Assembly (NCBI RefSeq): GCF_002105535.1
Contig: NZ_CP015848.1
Location: 4,477,693 to 4,541,692 of the forward strand
Length of the DNA: 64,000 bases
Direction of reading: 5' to 3'
From: Magnetospirillum sp. ME-1
GTDB taxonomy: Bacteria > Pseudomonadota > Alphaproteobacteria > Rhodospirillales > Magnetospirillaceae
This document shows positions 29,653 through 38,466 of the stretch, one piece after another; position 1 is the first letter of the stretch; each line of letters starts with the position of its first letter. A program made the translations under genes and the position numbers. The notes beneath the pieces are model-generated. The model was not told where the DNA came from. It did not search any database and saw nothing but the letters and a program-made list of their open reading frames with translations.

Positions 29653-29671
29653 GCACGATCCTGGATCGTGC
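29653..29671 (+). terminator. Hairpin after the secreted protein gene
   Basis: GCACGATC/GATCGTGC is an 8-bp perfect stem with loop CTG. There is no U tract. Further GC-rich stems follow to about 29735, so several structures can form. Confidence 0.45.
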
Positions 29672-29741
29672 CCGGCCGCCATTGCGGCGGCGGCCAAGCT
29701 CGCGGAGGCGAGCGCCCGGCGAGGGGCAAGCAAAGAGCGCG

Positions 29742-30053
29742 TCAGCGGCGCTTGTCGAACACCACCACCTCGCCCTCACGCCCCATGTTCAGCATGATGC
29801 GCGCCCGCTCTTCCAGCATGTCGGGGTCAAGGTGGTCGGGACGCAGAAGCTGCACCCGGTGCTCCATCTCGGTGCGTTCGGACGCCACCCGGGACAGGTG
29901 CATCTCGGCCTCGAGAATCTCTGCCTGCAGCCGGAAATAGGCCAGCACTCCGCGATCACCTTCAACGGTGTGGTAGGTGAAATACGCCACGGCGCCAAGC
30001 CCGATCATCGGTCCGACGACGCGACGACAACGGCTGAGAAGTTCCTGTAACAT
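29742..30053 (-). CDS. FtsB/DivIC-like septum formation initiator protein
   Basis: A 103-residue bitopic membrane protein. It has a short basic N-terminus (SRCRR), one transmembrane helix (VGPMIGLGAVAYFTYH) and a coiled coil (about 38-75), then the conserved region DMLEERARIMLNMGREGEVVVFD typical of the FtsB/DivIC family. In cell division it would link FtsL and FtsQ in the divisome. In many alphaproteobacteria this gene lies between eno and pdhA; that context is absent here, so a paralogue is possible. Confidence 0.78.
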   Translation of the reverse strand: MLQELLSRCRRVVGPMIGLGAVAYFTYHTVEGDRGVLAYFRLQAEILEAEMHLSRVASERTEMEHRVQLLRPDHLDPDMLEERARIMLNMGREGEVVVFDKRR

Positions 30054-30224
30054 GAAGGGGATGGAATCACAGGCTGATTCATTGCGTCAACACATGCATT
30101 CATACCACATTCACTTTTCCCTCGGGCGAGTCACTGGTGTTGCATAAATGACTCACTCCTTCCAAGGTTATGTGGCGGCACTCACACTCGCCCGGCTTTT
30201 CCCTCCACCACAAGGACCCGCCCC

Positions 30225-31436
30225 ATGACCGCGCCCCTGTCGCACCTTCGCGTTCTCGACCTCAGCCGGGTGCTGGCCGGGCCGTGGGCGGGACAATTGC
30301 TGGCCGACATGGGGGCCGAGGTGATCAAGGTGGAACGCCCCGGCGAAGGCGACGACACCAGGGGCTGGGGGCCGCCCTTCCTCAAGGACGCCGATGGCCA
30401 GGACACCGGCGAGGCCGCCTATTTCCTGTCGGCCAACCGGGGCAAGCACTCGGTGACCATCGACTTCACTCGGGCCCAGGGCCAGGACCTGGTGCGCCGC
30501 CTCGCCGCCAAGGCGGACGTGGTGCTGGAGAACTTCAAGGTGGGCGGACTGGCCAAGTACGGCCTGGACTACGCCTCCCTGAAGGCGGTGAAGCCCGATC
30601 TGGTCTATTGCTCCATCACCGGTTTCGGCCAGGACGGACCTTATGCCCAACGGGCGGGCTACGACTTCCTGATCCAGGGCATGGGCGGGCTGATGAGCCT
30701 GACCGGCGAGCCCGGCGGCCAGCCCATGAAGGTGGGCGTGGCGCTGACCGACATCTTCACCGGCATGTATGCCGGCTTCGCCGTGCTCGCCGCCCTGGCC
30801 CGGCGCGACCGCACCGGCGAAGGCAGCCATATCGACCTGGCGCTGCTCGACGTGCAGGTGGCGGTGCTGGCCAACCAGGCCTCCAACTATCTGGTGGGCG
30901 GCGTCACGCCCAGGCGCCTGGGCAACGCGCATCCCAACATCGTGCCCTACCAGGCCTTCGCCACCAAGGACGGCCACATCATCCTGGCGGTGGGCAATGA
31001 CGGCCAGTTCCGCCGGTTCTGCGACAGCGCCGGACGACCCGACCTGGGCACCGATCCCCGCTACGCCACCAATGCCGAGCGGGTGAGGAACCGCGCCGAA
31101 CTGGTGCCGCTGCTGGAAAGCCTGCTGGCGGCGCGTCCCTCGGCCGAGTGGATCAAGGACCTGGAGGAGGCCGGCGTGCCCTGCGGCCCCATCAACGATC
31201 TGGCCGGGGTGTTCGCCGACCCCCAGGTCATCCATCGCGGCATGAAGACCCGCGTCGAGCACCCGCTGGCCGGCGGCGTCGATCTGGTGGCCAATCCCAT
31301 CCGCTTCGACGGTGCCCAGGCGGTCTCGGACCGCGCCCCCCCGCCGCTGGGGGGCGACACCGCCCCGGTTCTGGCCGGCTGGCTCGGCCTGGACGAAGAG
31401 GAGATGGCCGCACTCGAAGCATCCGGGGTGATCTGA
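30225..31436 (+). CDS. CaiB/BaiF-type class III CoA-transferase
   Basis: A 403-residue family III CoA-transferase. N-terminal landmarks are RVLDLSRVLAGPWAGQLLADMGAEVIKVE (the CoA-binding Rossmann part), then SANRGKHSVTIDF. The catalytic Asp is in GVALTDIFTGMYA near residue 175. The C-terminal region has the usual DLEEAGVPCGPIND segment. It moves CoA between carboxylic acids; the specific pair is not evident. It is divergent from the ftsB-like gene and followed closely by a hypothetical gene. Confidence 0.9.
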   Translation: MTAPLSHLRVLDLSRVLAGPWAGQLLADMGAEVIKVERPGEGDDTRGWGPPFLKDADGQDTGEAAYFLSANRGKHSVTIDFTRAQGQDLVRRLAAKADVVLENFKVGGLAKYGLDYASLKAVKPDLVYCSITGFGQDGPYAQRAGYDFLIQGMGGLMSLTGEPGGQPMKVGVALTDIFTGMYAGFAVLAALARRDRTGEGSHIDLALLDVQVAVLANQASNYLVGGVTPRRLGNAHPNIVPYQAFATKDGHIILAVGNDGQFRRFCDSAGRPDLGTDPRYATNAERVRNRAELVPLLESLLAARPSAEWIKDLEEAGVPCGPINDLAGVFADPQVIHRGMKTRVEHPLAGGVDLVANPIRFDGAQAVSDRAPPPLGGDTAPVLAGWLGLDEEEMAALEASGVI

Positions 31437-31529
31437 CCGCCCTTACACCATTTCGGATTCCCACATGTGGACCTAGCCGATGGTATGTGCTCTTATTTGT
31501 TTTAGAATTTGCCGAGAAAGAGCTCTTCC

Positions 31530-31985
31530 ATGGGTGAGCAGCGTCAATATTTAAGGGACGCCACCGGAGCGGCCAATCCGCCGGACAGCCCCGACGCCGG
31601 CCCCGGACCATCGCCGCGCCCGCCCCTGTCGGAATTCGAGCGAGCCCAGATCCGGAGAATCGCCGAGCAAGGCGCCGCGCTGGCCGCCGCCATCGTCCAA
31701 TGGCATCGGGATCAGAGCCGCGCCCACTCCCAGTCCATCGAGGGGCGGATATCCCACGGCCTGGCCGTTGCGGCGCTGGGCGCCCTGATCATGCAGATTC
31801 TCGCCTGGGTGCGTCTGGTCGAGCCGGCCGACATTCCCCCGGCCACACTGCGCAGCGCCCGCGACGTCATCTTCGGCGCCGACCCCGAAGCCGAGCCGAC
31901 GGCCCTGGACACCCAGGCCCGCGCCCTGCTGATTCACGCCCTGGACGTCAAGGCGAAGGCCCGCCTCGTTTCACGTCACTGGTGA
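31530..31985 (+). CDS. Hypothetical protein, 151 aa
   Basis: The ATG at 31530 is preferred; an in-frame TTG at 31509 would add seven residues. A disordered Pro/Asp-rich N-terminus (about 1-40) is followed by helical segments including one moderately hydrophobic stretch (GLAVAALGALIMQILAWV) that may be a membrane helix. No known domain was recognised. It converges with the gene at 32001. Confidence 0.6.
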   Translation: MGEQRQYLRDATGAANPPDSPDAGPGPSPRPPLSEFERAQIRRIAEQGAALAAAIVQWHRDQSRAHSQSIEGRISHGLAVAALGALIMQILAWVRLVEPADIPPATLRSARDVIFGADPEAEPTALDTQARALLIHALDVKAKARLVSRHW

Positions 31986-32000
31986 TTGCCGGTAAAGCCG

Positions 32001-32225
32001 CTAGCAGTTCGACCCGAGATCGCAAGGGGCCTTCTGCCCCAGCGACACCACCAGCAGCCGCCCCTCGCACCGCTTGATGCGCTCGCGCACGGCTTCCAGG
32101 CGCCGAGCCGCGTCGGCACGCTGCGCGTCGTCGCCGGCTTGCGCCAGTTCACGGGTCACGTCCGCCAGCAGGCCATAGGCCCGCTCCAGTTCGCCGCACA
32201 AGGGGCCATATCCAGGATCGCCCAT
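32001..32225 (-). CDS. Small coiled-coil protein, 74 aa
   Basis: Start chosen at 32225 because AAGAGGG lies 4 bp upstream; longer in-frame starts lack a site. It is mostly helical with heptad-like repeats (LERAYGLLADVTRELAQA, ADAARRLEAVRERIKR) and three cysteines (PLCGE, KRCEG, PCD), plus a C-terminal Cys. Function unknown. Confidence 0.55.
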   Translation of the reverse strand: MGDPGYGPLCGELERAYGLLADVTRELAQAGDDAQRADAARRLEAVRERIKRCEGRLLVVSLGQKAPCDLGSNC

Positions 32226-32610
32226 CCCACCCTCTTGATAATCATCAAGCTGCATACTTATCGCAAGGACCGAACGGTATATGCAATGCCTCAAAGGAAT
32301 AATGAATACCAAATTATCACATGCGGAAAGTTACTTTTCACTCGCCCGCCCAGCCCGCTTTCTTGACGCATTCCATACTTCACCCGAGACCGCCAGCCCG
32401 CCTGGATTAGGGTCCCGCCCCTACCCCACCGCCCCCACCCTTTGGAGTTGGCACGGTGTTTGCGGTGACTGCATCGCACAACCGAGAACAAGAAGATTCG
32501 GGAGGCATCAGGGAGGCAGGACGGCCGGGGCATGACCCCCGGACCCGCATGGCTCCGCGATCTTGCCCCCGGACTTCCGCAGCCCGACGCGCCAGCCAAG
32601 GTGGGGGACA
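32226..32610. other. Upstream region of the hydrogenase operon
   Basis: This 385-bp gene-free region contains an AT-rich patch (32280-32345), a C-rich stretch (32400-32440) and the sigma-54 promoter at 32449. A leader of about 140 bases follows to the hybO ATG. The AT-rich patch could be bent or bound by IHF, as expected for sigma-54 promoters, but no clear IHF consensus was seen. Confidence 0.6.
32449..32463 (+). promoter_or_regulatory. Sigma-54 (-24/-12) promoter of the hydrogenase operon
   Basis: TGGCAC-GGTGT-TTGC matches the RpoN consensus TGGCAC-N5-TTGC exactly. Uptake hydrogenase operons in Rhizobium, Rhodobacter and Ralstonia use such promoters with HoxA/HupR-type activators, so similar control is inferred. 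The activator gene is not in the window. Confidence 0.85.
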
Positions 32611-33741
32611 ATGTACGACGACACCGAAATTTCCCGCGAGATCGCGAACCGGTTCAACCTGGAACGCCGCGACTTCCTGAAGTTCTGCGCCGCCATGGCC
32701 GCGACCATGGGCCTGCCCAAGGGGGCCGACGCGCAGATCGCCCAGGCCATCACCGCCAAGGAACGCCCCAGCGTGATCTGGCTGCATTTCCAGGAATGCA
32801 CCGGCTGCACCGAGTCCATGCTCCGCGCCGAGCATCCGACCATCGAGAAGCTGATCCTCGAGATCATCTCGCTCGACTACCACGAGACGCTGTTCGCCGC
32901 CGCCGGCCATCAGGTGGAGGCCGCCCGCGAAGCCGCCATGAAGAAGAACTGGGGCAAGTACGTCCTGGTCGTCGAAGGCGCCATTCCGGTCAAGGACGGC
33001 GGCATCTACTGCAAGGTGGGCGGCAAGACCGCGCTGCAGCTGACCAAGGAATGCGCCGAGGGCGCGGCGGCCGTGATCGCCATCGGCTCCTGCGCCTCGT
33101 GGGGCGGCATGCCGTCCACGCCGCCGAACCCCACGGGCTCGACCGGTGTGCCGGAAATCCTGGCCGGCAAGCCGGTGGTGACCATCCCCGGCTGTCCGCC
33201 CAATCCCTACAACTTCCTGTCCACCGTCGTGCACTTCCTGACCTTCGGCACCCTGCCGGCGGTTGACGACAAGGGCCGGCCCAAGTTCGCCTATTCCCGC
33301 CTCATCCACGAGAATTGCGAGCGCCGCGCCCATTTCGACGCCGGCCGCTTCGCGCTGGAATTCGGCGACGAGGGCCACCGCAAGGGGTATTGCCTCTACA
33401 AGCTGGGCTGCAAGGGTCCCGAGACCTACGCCAACTGCCCGGCCATCCTGTTCAACGACGTGGGCTCCGGCTCGTGGCCGGTGGGCACCGGGCATCCCTG
33501 CATCGGCTGTACCGAAAAGGGCATCGGGTTCCACAAGCCCATCCACGCCCTGGCCGAGTTGCAGAACCAGCGTCCGCCCGTGGGCTATCCCCGCGTGGTC
33601 GAGGAGCAGGGCACCGGAGCCTCCATCGGCGCGCTGGCCACGGTGGCCGCGGTCGGCGGCCTGGCCATCGGCGCCGGCGCCAAGCTGGTGGGCAATCTGG
33701 GCAAGAACGAAGACGGCCAGGATTCCGGAAAGCAGGGGTAA
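32611..33741 (+). CDS. hybO: [NiFe] hydrogenase small subunit, Hyd-2 type
   Basis: A 376-residue Fe-S subunit. The N-terminus carries a TAT signal (ERRDFLKFC). Cluster ligands are visible in ECTGCTES, GSCASWGG, PGCPPNP, GCKGPETYANC and HPCIGCTEKG. The C-terminal hydrophobic segment (IGALATVAAVGGLAIGAGAKL) anchors the subunit in the membrane. It passes electrons from the active site to HybA/HybB. It is the first gene after the sigma-54 promoter. The hybO-A-B-C order matches E. coli hydrogenase 2 (group 1c). Confidence 0.93.
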   Translation: MYDDTEISREIANRFNLERRDFLKFCAAMAATMGLPKGADAQIAQAITAKERPSVIWLHFQECTGCTESMLRAEHPTIEKLILEIISLDYHETLFAAAGHQVEAAREAAMKKNWGKYVLVVEGAIPVKDGGIYCKVGGKTALQLTKECAEGAAAVIAIGSCASWGGMPSTPPNPTGSTGVPEILAGKPVVTIPGCPPNPYNFLSTVVHFLTFGTLPAVDDKGRPKFAYSRLIHENCERRAHFDAGRFALEFGDEGHRKGYCLYKLGCKGPETYANCPAILFNDVGSGSWPVGTGHPCIGCTEKGIGFHKPIHALAELQNQRPPVGYPRVVEEQGTGASIGALATVAAVGGLAIGAGAKLVGNLGKNEDGQDSGKQG

Positions 33742-33747
33742 TCCGCC

Positions 33748-34764
33748 ATGACCATCACCAGACGCAAATTCCTGGGGGGGACGGCGGGAGGTGCTGCGGC
33801 GGTCGCGGCCTGCTCCGCGCTCGCGCCGTCTCCCGCCGAAGCGCGGGAAAGCCATAAGGTTCCCGAGAACGCCGTCGGCCTGCTGTTCGACGGGACGCTG
33901 TGCATCGGCTGCAAGGCCTGCATGTCGGCCTGCAAGGAGGCCAACAACCTGCCGCTGGAAGACACTATCGGCGAAAAGCTGTGGGACACCCCGCTGGAAC
34001 TGTCGGGCAAGACCTACAACGTCATCAAGGTCTACCAGTCGGGCACCATGGAGAACAAGGACAAGGCCGAGAACGGCTTTGCCCACGTCAAGCGCTCGTG
34101 CCTGCACTGCGCCGACCCCTCCTGCGTGTCGGCCTGTCCGGTTTCGGCCATGCAGAAGCGGCCCACCGACGGTGTCGTCACCTACAACAAGGACGCCTGC
34201 ATCGGCTGCCGCTACTGCGTCGCCGCCTGCCCCTTCGGCGTGCCCCAGTTCCAGTACGACACGCCCAAGCCGGAAATCGCCAAGTGCCAGCTGTGCCGGC
34301 ACCGCATGGAGCAGGGCAAGTACGCCGCCTGCGCCGAGGTCTGCCCCACGGGCGCGACCATCTTCGGCTCGTACAAGGCGTTGTCCGAGGAAATCGACCG
34401 CCGCCGGGCCATGAAGCCGGGCGAGCCCAACAACTTCCCCCGCCGCACCCCCGATTCGGGCGACATGCACGAAAAGGCGGCGCCCGAATACGTGGATTAC
34501 GTCTACGGCCAGAAGGACGCCGGCGGCACCCAGGTGCGCTACCTGTCCGGGGTTGCCTTCGACAAGCTGGCCCTGCCCATGGGTCTGCCGGAACGGGCCT
34601 ACGCCGCCGATTCCGAGACCATGCAGCACACCCTCTATGGCGGGATGATCCTGCCGGTGGTGGCGCTGGCCGGTCTGGTCACCGCCGCCTGGCGGGGTTC
34701 CAAGGACCACCACGACGACGATGAGTTCGACATGTTCGACCATCCGGAAGGGGGGCACAAGTAA
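33748..34764 (+). CDS. hybA: Hydrogenase-2 ferredoxin-type subunit
   Basis: A 338-residue periplasmic Fe-S protein with a TAT signal (RRKFLGG). Cysteine clusters at CIGCKACMSACKEA, CLHCADPSCVSACP, CIGCRYCVAACPF and CQLCRHRM...CAEVCP give four [4Fe-4S] clusters, as in E. coli HybA. A C-terminal membrane helix (GGMILPVVALAGLVTAAW) precedes a His/Asp-rich tail. It relays electrons from HybO to HybB. Its stop overlaps the hybB start (TAATG). Confidence 0.92.
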   Translation: MTITRRKFLGGTAGGAAAVAACSALAPSPAEARESHKVPENAVGLLFDGTLCIGCKACMSACKEANNLPLEDTIGEKLWDTPLELSGKTYNVIKVYQSGTMENKDKAENGFAHVKRSCLHCADPSCVSACPVSAMQKRPTDGVVTYNKDACIGCRYCVAACPFGVPQFQYDTPKPEIAKCQLCRHRMEQGKYAACAEVCPTGATIFGSYKALSEEIDRRRAMKPGEPNNFPRRTPDSGDMHEKAAPEYVDYVYGQKDAGGTQVRYLSGVAFDKLALPMGLPERAYAADSETMQHTLYGGMILPVVALAGLVTAAWRGSKDHHDDDEFDMFDHPEGGHK

Positions 34765-35969
34765 TGGTCAACCATCCCATTCCCAGCCAGGTGGCCAGCC
34801 GGCTGAAGAAGGCCAAGCACTCGCCCGCCGCCATCGGCGGACCGCTGGTCACCCCCTTCACCATCGTGCTGGCGGTGCTGATCGGCATCGCCCTGTTCTT
34901 CCTGGCCCAGCGTTTCATCTACGGCCTGGGCGCCGTCACCAACATCAACAACGGCTACCCCTGGGGTATCTGGGTGGTGTGGGACGTGGTCATCGCCACC
35001 GGCTTCGCCTGCGGCGGCTACGCCATGGCCCTGGTGTGCTACGTCATGAACCGGGGCGAGTACCATCCCCTGGTCCGTCCGGCGCTGACCGCCTCGCTGT
35101 TCGGCTATTCCCTGGGCGGCCTTTCGGTGCTGATCGACCTCGGCCGCTACTGGAACTTCTGGCACATCCTGTGGCCGGGCTATGCCCAGCCGGGTTCGGT
35201 GATGTTCGAGGTGGCCGCCTGCATCAGCCTTTACATCGTCGTGCTGTGGATCGAGTTCTCGCCGGCCTTCCTCGAGCATCTGGGCCTCAAGGACCTGAAG
35301 CTCAAGCTGAACAAGGTGATGTTCTTCTTCATCGGCCTGGGCGTGCTGCTGCCCACCATGCACCAATCCTCGCTGGGATCGCTGCTGGTGGTGTTCGGCG
35401 CCCAGATCCATCCGCTGTGGCAGACTCCGCTGCTGCCGCTGCTGTTCCTGCTGACCGCCGTGTGCATGGGCTTCGCCATCGTCATCGTCGAAGCGACGGT
35501 GGCCGCCGTGGGCTTCAAGCGCGACATCCATGGCGAGCTGCCCATGCTTTCCAAGATCGGCAAGATCATCATGGGCATCCTGGTGGCCTACCTGGTCATC
35601 CGCCTGGGCGACCTGATGGTGCGCGGCGCCATCACCAAGGTGTTCACCTCGGGCGCCAAGAGCGTGATGTTCCTGATCGAGATGGCGGTGTTCGTCTATC
35701 CGATCGTGGTGCTGTCCTCGCCGGCCAACCGCAAGCGGCTGTCCAAGCTGCTGGCCGCGGCCTTGAGCATGCTGACCGGCGCGGTGCTGTACCGTATCGA
35801 CGCCTTCCTGGTGGCCTACGACACCGGCCCCGGCTGGCACTATTTCCCCAGCGTGCCCGAGATGATGGTCACCATCGGCGTGATCGCCATCGAAGTGCTC
35901 GCCTACATCATTTTCGTCCGGAAATTCCCCATTCTTCCCGGCCACTCGACCCCTGCGGCCGCCGAGTAA
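34764..35969 (+). CDS. hybB: Hydrogenase-2 integral membrane subunit (NrfD/PsrC family)
   Basis: A 401-residue polytopic protein with about ten hydrophobic segments. The early segment NINNGYPWGIWVVWDVVIATGFACGGYA is typical of HybB. It transfers hydrogenase electrons to the quinone pool without haem. Overlap with hybA and a 13-bp gap to hybC confirm the operon. Confidence 0.92.
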   Translation: MVNHPIPSQVASRLKKAKHSPAAIGGPLVTPFTIVLAVLIGIALFFLAQRFIYGLGAVTNINNGYPWGIWVVWDVVIATGFACGGYAMALVCYVMNRGEYHPLVRPALTASLFGYSLGGLSVLIDLGRYWNFWHILWPGYAQPGSVMFEVAACISLYIVVLWIEFSPAFLEHLGLKDLKLKLNKVMFFFIGLGVLLPTMHQSSLGSLLVVFGAQIHPLWQTPLLPLLFLLTAVCMGFAIVIVEATVAAVGFKRDIHGELPMLSKIGKIIMGILVAYLVIRLGDLMVRGAITKVFTSGAKSVMFLIEMAVFVYPIVVLSSPANRKRLSKLLAAALSMLTGAVLYRIDAFLVAYDTGPGWHYFPSVPEMMVTIGVIAIEVLAYIIFVRKFPILPGHSTPAAAE

Positions 35970-35982
35970 GGAGACCTGAGCA

Positions 35983-37686
35983 GTGTCCAAGAGAATCACC
36001 ATCGATCCCATCACCCGGATTGAAGGCCATCTGCGCATCGACGTCGAGGTCGACGGCGGCAAGGTCACCAAGGCTTGGTCGTCGGGCCAGATGTGGCGCG
36101 GCGTCGAGCTGATCCTGCTGGGCCGCGACCCGCGCGACGCCTGGGCCATCACCCAGCGCATCTGCGGCGTGTGCACCACCGTTCACGCCATGACCTCGGT
36201 CCGCGCGGTCGAGAACGCCCTCAATCTGGAAGTGCCGGTGAACGCCCAGTTCATCCGCAACATGATCATCTCGGCCCACGCCATCCATGATCACATCGTG
36301 CACTTCTACCACCTGTCGGCGCTCGACTGGGTGGACGTGGTCTCGGCGCTGAAGGCCGATCCGCTGAAGACCGCCCAGCTGGCGGAAAGCCTGTCGGACT
36401 GGCCCTTGAACAACAAGCACGTCATGGTCCAGACGCTGGAGAAGCTGAAGAGCTTCGTGGGCTCGGGCCAGCTGGGTCCGTTCACCAACGGCTATTGGGG
36501 CCATCCGGCCATGAAGCTGTCGCCGGAAGTGAACCTGCTGGCGGTGGCCCACTATCTCCAGGCCCTGGACGCCCAGCGTCACGCCAACAAGATCGTCACC
36601 CTGCTGGGCTCCAAGTCGCCCCACATCCAGAACGTGGCGGTGGGCGGCGTCTCCAACCCCATCGCCACCGACAGCCAGTCGGTGCTGACCGTCGAGCGCC
36701 TCTTGAAGCTCAAGATGCACATGGACGCGCTGGGTGACTTCATCCGCAAGGTCTATCTGGTGGACATCGCCGCCATCGGCGCCTTCTACGCCGACTGGAC
36801 CAAGTACGGCGCCGGCGTCACCAACTACCTGTCGTGCCCCGACTTCCCCATGGATACCAAGGGCACCCAGTTCCTGGTTCCCGGCGGCTACATCCCCAAC
36901 GCCGATCTGGCCCAGTACAAGCCCATCACCGCCTTCGGCGACGCTTACCTGCGCGACGGCGTCGAGGAAGGGGTCAAGCACGCCTGGTACGAATACTCCA
37001 AGCCCGGCCCGCTGCACCCCTACAAGGGCGAGACCGTGCCCAAGTACACCGACTTCCAGGATGACGGGAAGTATTCCTGGCTGAAGGCCCCCACCTTCTA
37101 CGGCAAGCGCGCCCAGGTGGGTCCGCTGGCCAGTGTGCTGGCGGGCGTCGCCGCCGGCCACCAGCCGACCATCGGCTACGCCAACAAGGTGCTGGACACC
37201 GCCTCGTCGCTGCTGGGTTCCAAGATCCCGCTGGCGGCGCTGCACTCCACCATCGGCCGTCACGCCGCCCGCGCCGTGCGCTGCGGCGTGATGCAGGAGG
37301 TCATGGTGCAGAACTGGCAGGCCCTGCTCGACAATATCGGCAAGGGCGACACCAAGACCTTCAACAAGCCCACCTTCCCCAAGGGCGAGGTCATGGGCTA
37401 TGGCTTCCACGAGGCGCCACGCGGCCTTTTGTCCCACTGGACGGTGATCCGCGACGGCAAGATCGCCAACTACCAGTGCGTGGTGCCCTCCACCTGGAAC
37501 GCCGGCCCGCGCGACGACAGCGACGCCATCGGCCCCTACGAGGCCTCGCTGATGGACAACCCCATCGCCGACGCCGAGTTGCCGCTGGAGGTGCTGCGCA
37601 CCGTCCACTCCTTCGACCCCTGCCTGGCCTGTGCCGTGCACGTGGTCGAGGACAACAAGGAAGTGGTGCAGGTCAAGGCTCTGTAA
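35983..37686 (+). CDS. hybC: [NiFe] hydrogenase large subunit, Hyd-2 type
   Basis: A 567-residue catalytic subunit. The N-terminal nickel motif is RICGVCTTVHA near residue 63 and the C-terminal one is DPCLACAVHV. The residues after the latter (VVEDNKEVVQVKAL) form the C-terminal peptide removed by the HybD protease after nickel insertion. It lacks its own TAT signal and is exported with HybO. It oxidises H2 in the periplasm. Length and motifs are normal, so the enzyme is predicted to be functional. Confidence 0.95.
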   Translation: MSKRITIDPITRIEGHLRIDVEVDGGKVTKAWSSGQMWRGVELILLGRDPRDAWAITQRICGVCTTVHAMTSVRAVENALNLEVPVNAQFIRNMIISAHAIHDHIVHFYHLSALDWVDVVSALKADPLKTAQLAESLSDWPLNNKHVMVQTLEKLKSFVGSGQLGPFTNGYWGHPAMKLSPEVNLLAVAHYLQALDAQRHANKIVTLLGSKSPHIQNVAVGGVSNPIATDSQSVLTVERLLKLKMHMDALGDFIRKVYLVDIAAIGAFYADWTKYGAGVTNYLSCPDFPMDTKGTQFLVPGGYIPNADLAQYKPITAFGDAYLRDGVEEGVKHAWYEYSKPGPLHPYKGETVPKYTDFQDDGKYSWLKAPTFYGKRAQVGPLASVLAGVAAGHQPTIGYANKVLDTASSLLGSKIPLAALHSTIGRHAARAVRCGVMQEVMVQNWQALLDNIGKGDTKTFNKPTFPKGEVMGYGFHEAPRGLLSHWTVIRDGKIANYQCVVPSTWNAGPRDDSDAIGPYEASLMDNPIADAELPLEVLRTVHSFDPCLACAVHVVEDNKEVVQVKAL

Positions 37687-37696
37687 GTGTAGAATC

Positions 37697-37730
37697 CCCC
37701 TCCCACCACCCGGTGGGAGGGGATCTTTTT
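37697..37730 (+). terminator. Terminator-like hairpin between hybC and hybD
   Basis: An 11-bp perfect stem, CCCCTCCCACC with GGTGGGAGGGG, and a 4-base loop are followed by ATCTTTTT. It has all features of an intrinsic terminator inside the operon, probably giving less maturation-gene than structural-gene transcript. Confidence 0.75.
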
Positions 37731-37745
37731 GTCTCGAGGAAGCCC

Positions 37746-38228
37746 ATGCGCATCGTTGTTCTCGGCGTCGGCAACATCCTGCTCTCCGATGAAGGAATCG
37801 GCGTCCACGCCGTAAACAGGCTGGTGGAGCTCTACGATCTGCCCGAGGAGGTGGAGGTCATCGACGGCGGCACATCGGGCATGGATTGCCTGGACCAGGT
37901 GTCGGAAGCCGACTACCTGATCATCGCCGACTGCATGCGCTCGAAGAAGGAGCCGGGCACCATCACGCGGCTGACCGGCGACCAGATTCCCGCCTTCTTC
38001 AAGACCCGCATCTCGCCCCATCAGGTCGGCCTGTCCGACATGCTGGGCGCGCTGAATTTCCACGACATGATGCCCAAGAACATCGTGCTGTTCGGGGTCG
38101 AGCCCCTGTCCTTCGACCTGTCCATGGAGCCCACCCCCACCGTGGGCGCCCGCCTGCCCGAGCTGGTGGAGCTGCTGGCCGGCGAACTGGCCGAAATCGG
38201 CATCGCGGTGACCAAGAAGGCGGCTTGA
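37746..38228 (+). CDS. hybD: Hydrogenase maturation endopeptidase
   Basis: A 160-residue protease that removes the C-terminal peptide of HybC. The N-terminus VVLGVGNILLSDEGIGVHAV carries the Glu ligand, DGGTSGMD the second acidic ligand, and ISPHQVGLSDML the His. These match the nickel-sensing residues of HybD. It starts at the ATG at 37746 after GAGG. Confidence 0.93.
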   Translation: MRIVVLGVGNILLSDEGIGVHAVNRLVELYDLPEEVEVIDGGTSGMDCLDQVSEADYLIIADCMRSKKEPGTITRLTGDQIPAFFKTRISPHQVGLSDMLGALNFHDMMPKNIVLFGVEPLSFDLSMEPTPTVGARLPELVELLAGELAEIGIAVTKKAA

Positions 38229-38232
38229 GACC

Positions 38233-38466
38233 ATGTGCATGGCCGTGCCTTCGCGCATCACCGCCATCGACAACGGAATCGCCACGGTCGAGGCCTTCGG
38301 GGCGCTGCGCACCACCAGCCTGATGCTGCTGGACGAAGAGGTGGCGGTGGGCGACTACGTCCTGCTCGGCCCCGGCGGCAGCTTTGCGGCGGAAAAGGTC
38401 GATCCCGAGACGGCCGCCGAGGCGCTGGCCTATCTCACCGAGGTTCTGGCCACCGGGCAGGCCTGA
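38233..38466 (+). CDS. HypC/HupF/HybG-family hydrogenase chaperone
   Basis: A 77-residue member of the HypC family beginning MCMAVPSRI; the Cys-2 residue binds the Fe(CN)2CO precursor with HypD. This is one of two HypC paralogues in the operon. Its position next to hybD suggests it is the large-subunit-specific form (HybG/HupF-like), while the other at 42,043 pairs with hypD. It overlaps the next gene (TGATG). Confidence 0.88.
   Translation: MCMAVPSRITAIDNGIATVEAFGALRTTSLMLLDEEVAVGDYVLLGPGGSFAAEKVDPETAAEALAYLTEVLATGQA

Noticed and set aside
32407-34758. Minus-strand frame opposite hybO/hybA
   Set aside because: Both hydrogenase genes have complete cofactor motifs on the plus strand, so this is a shadow.
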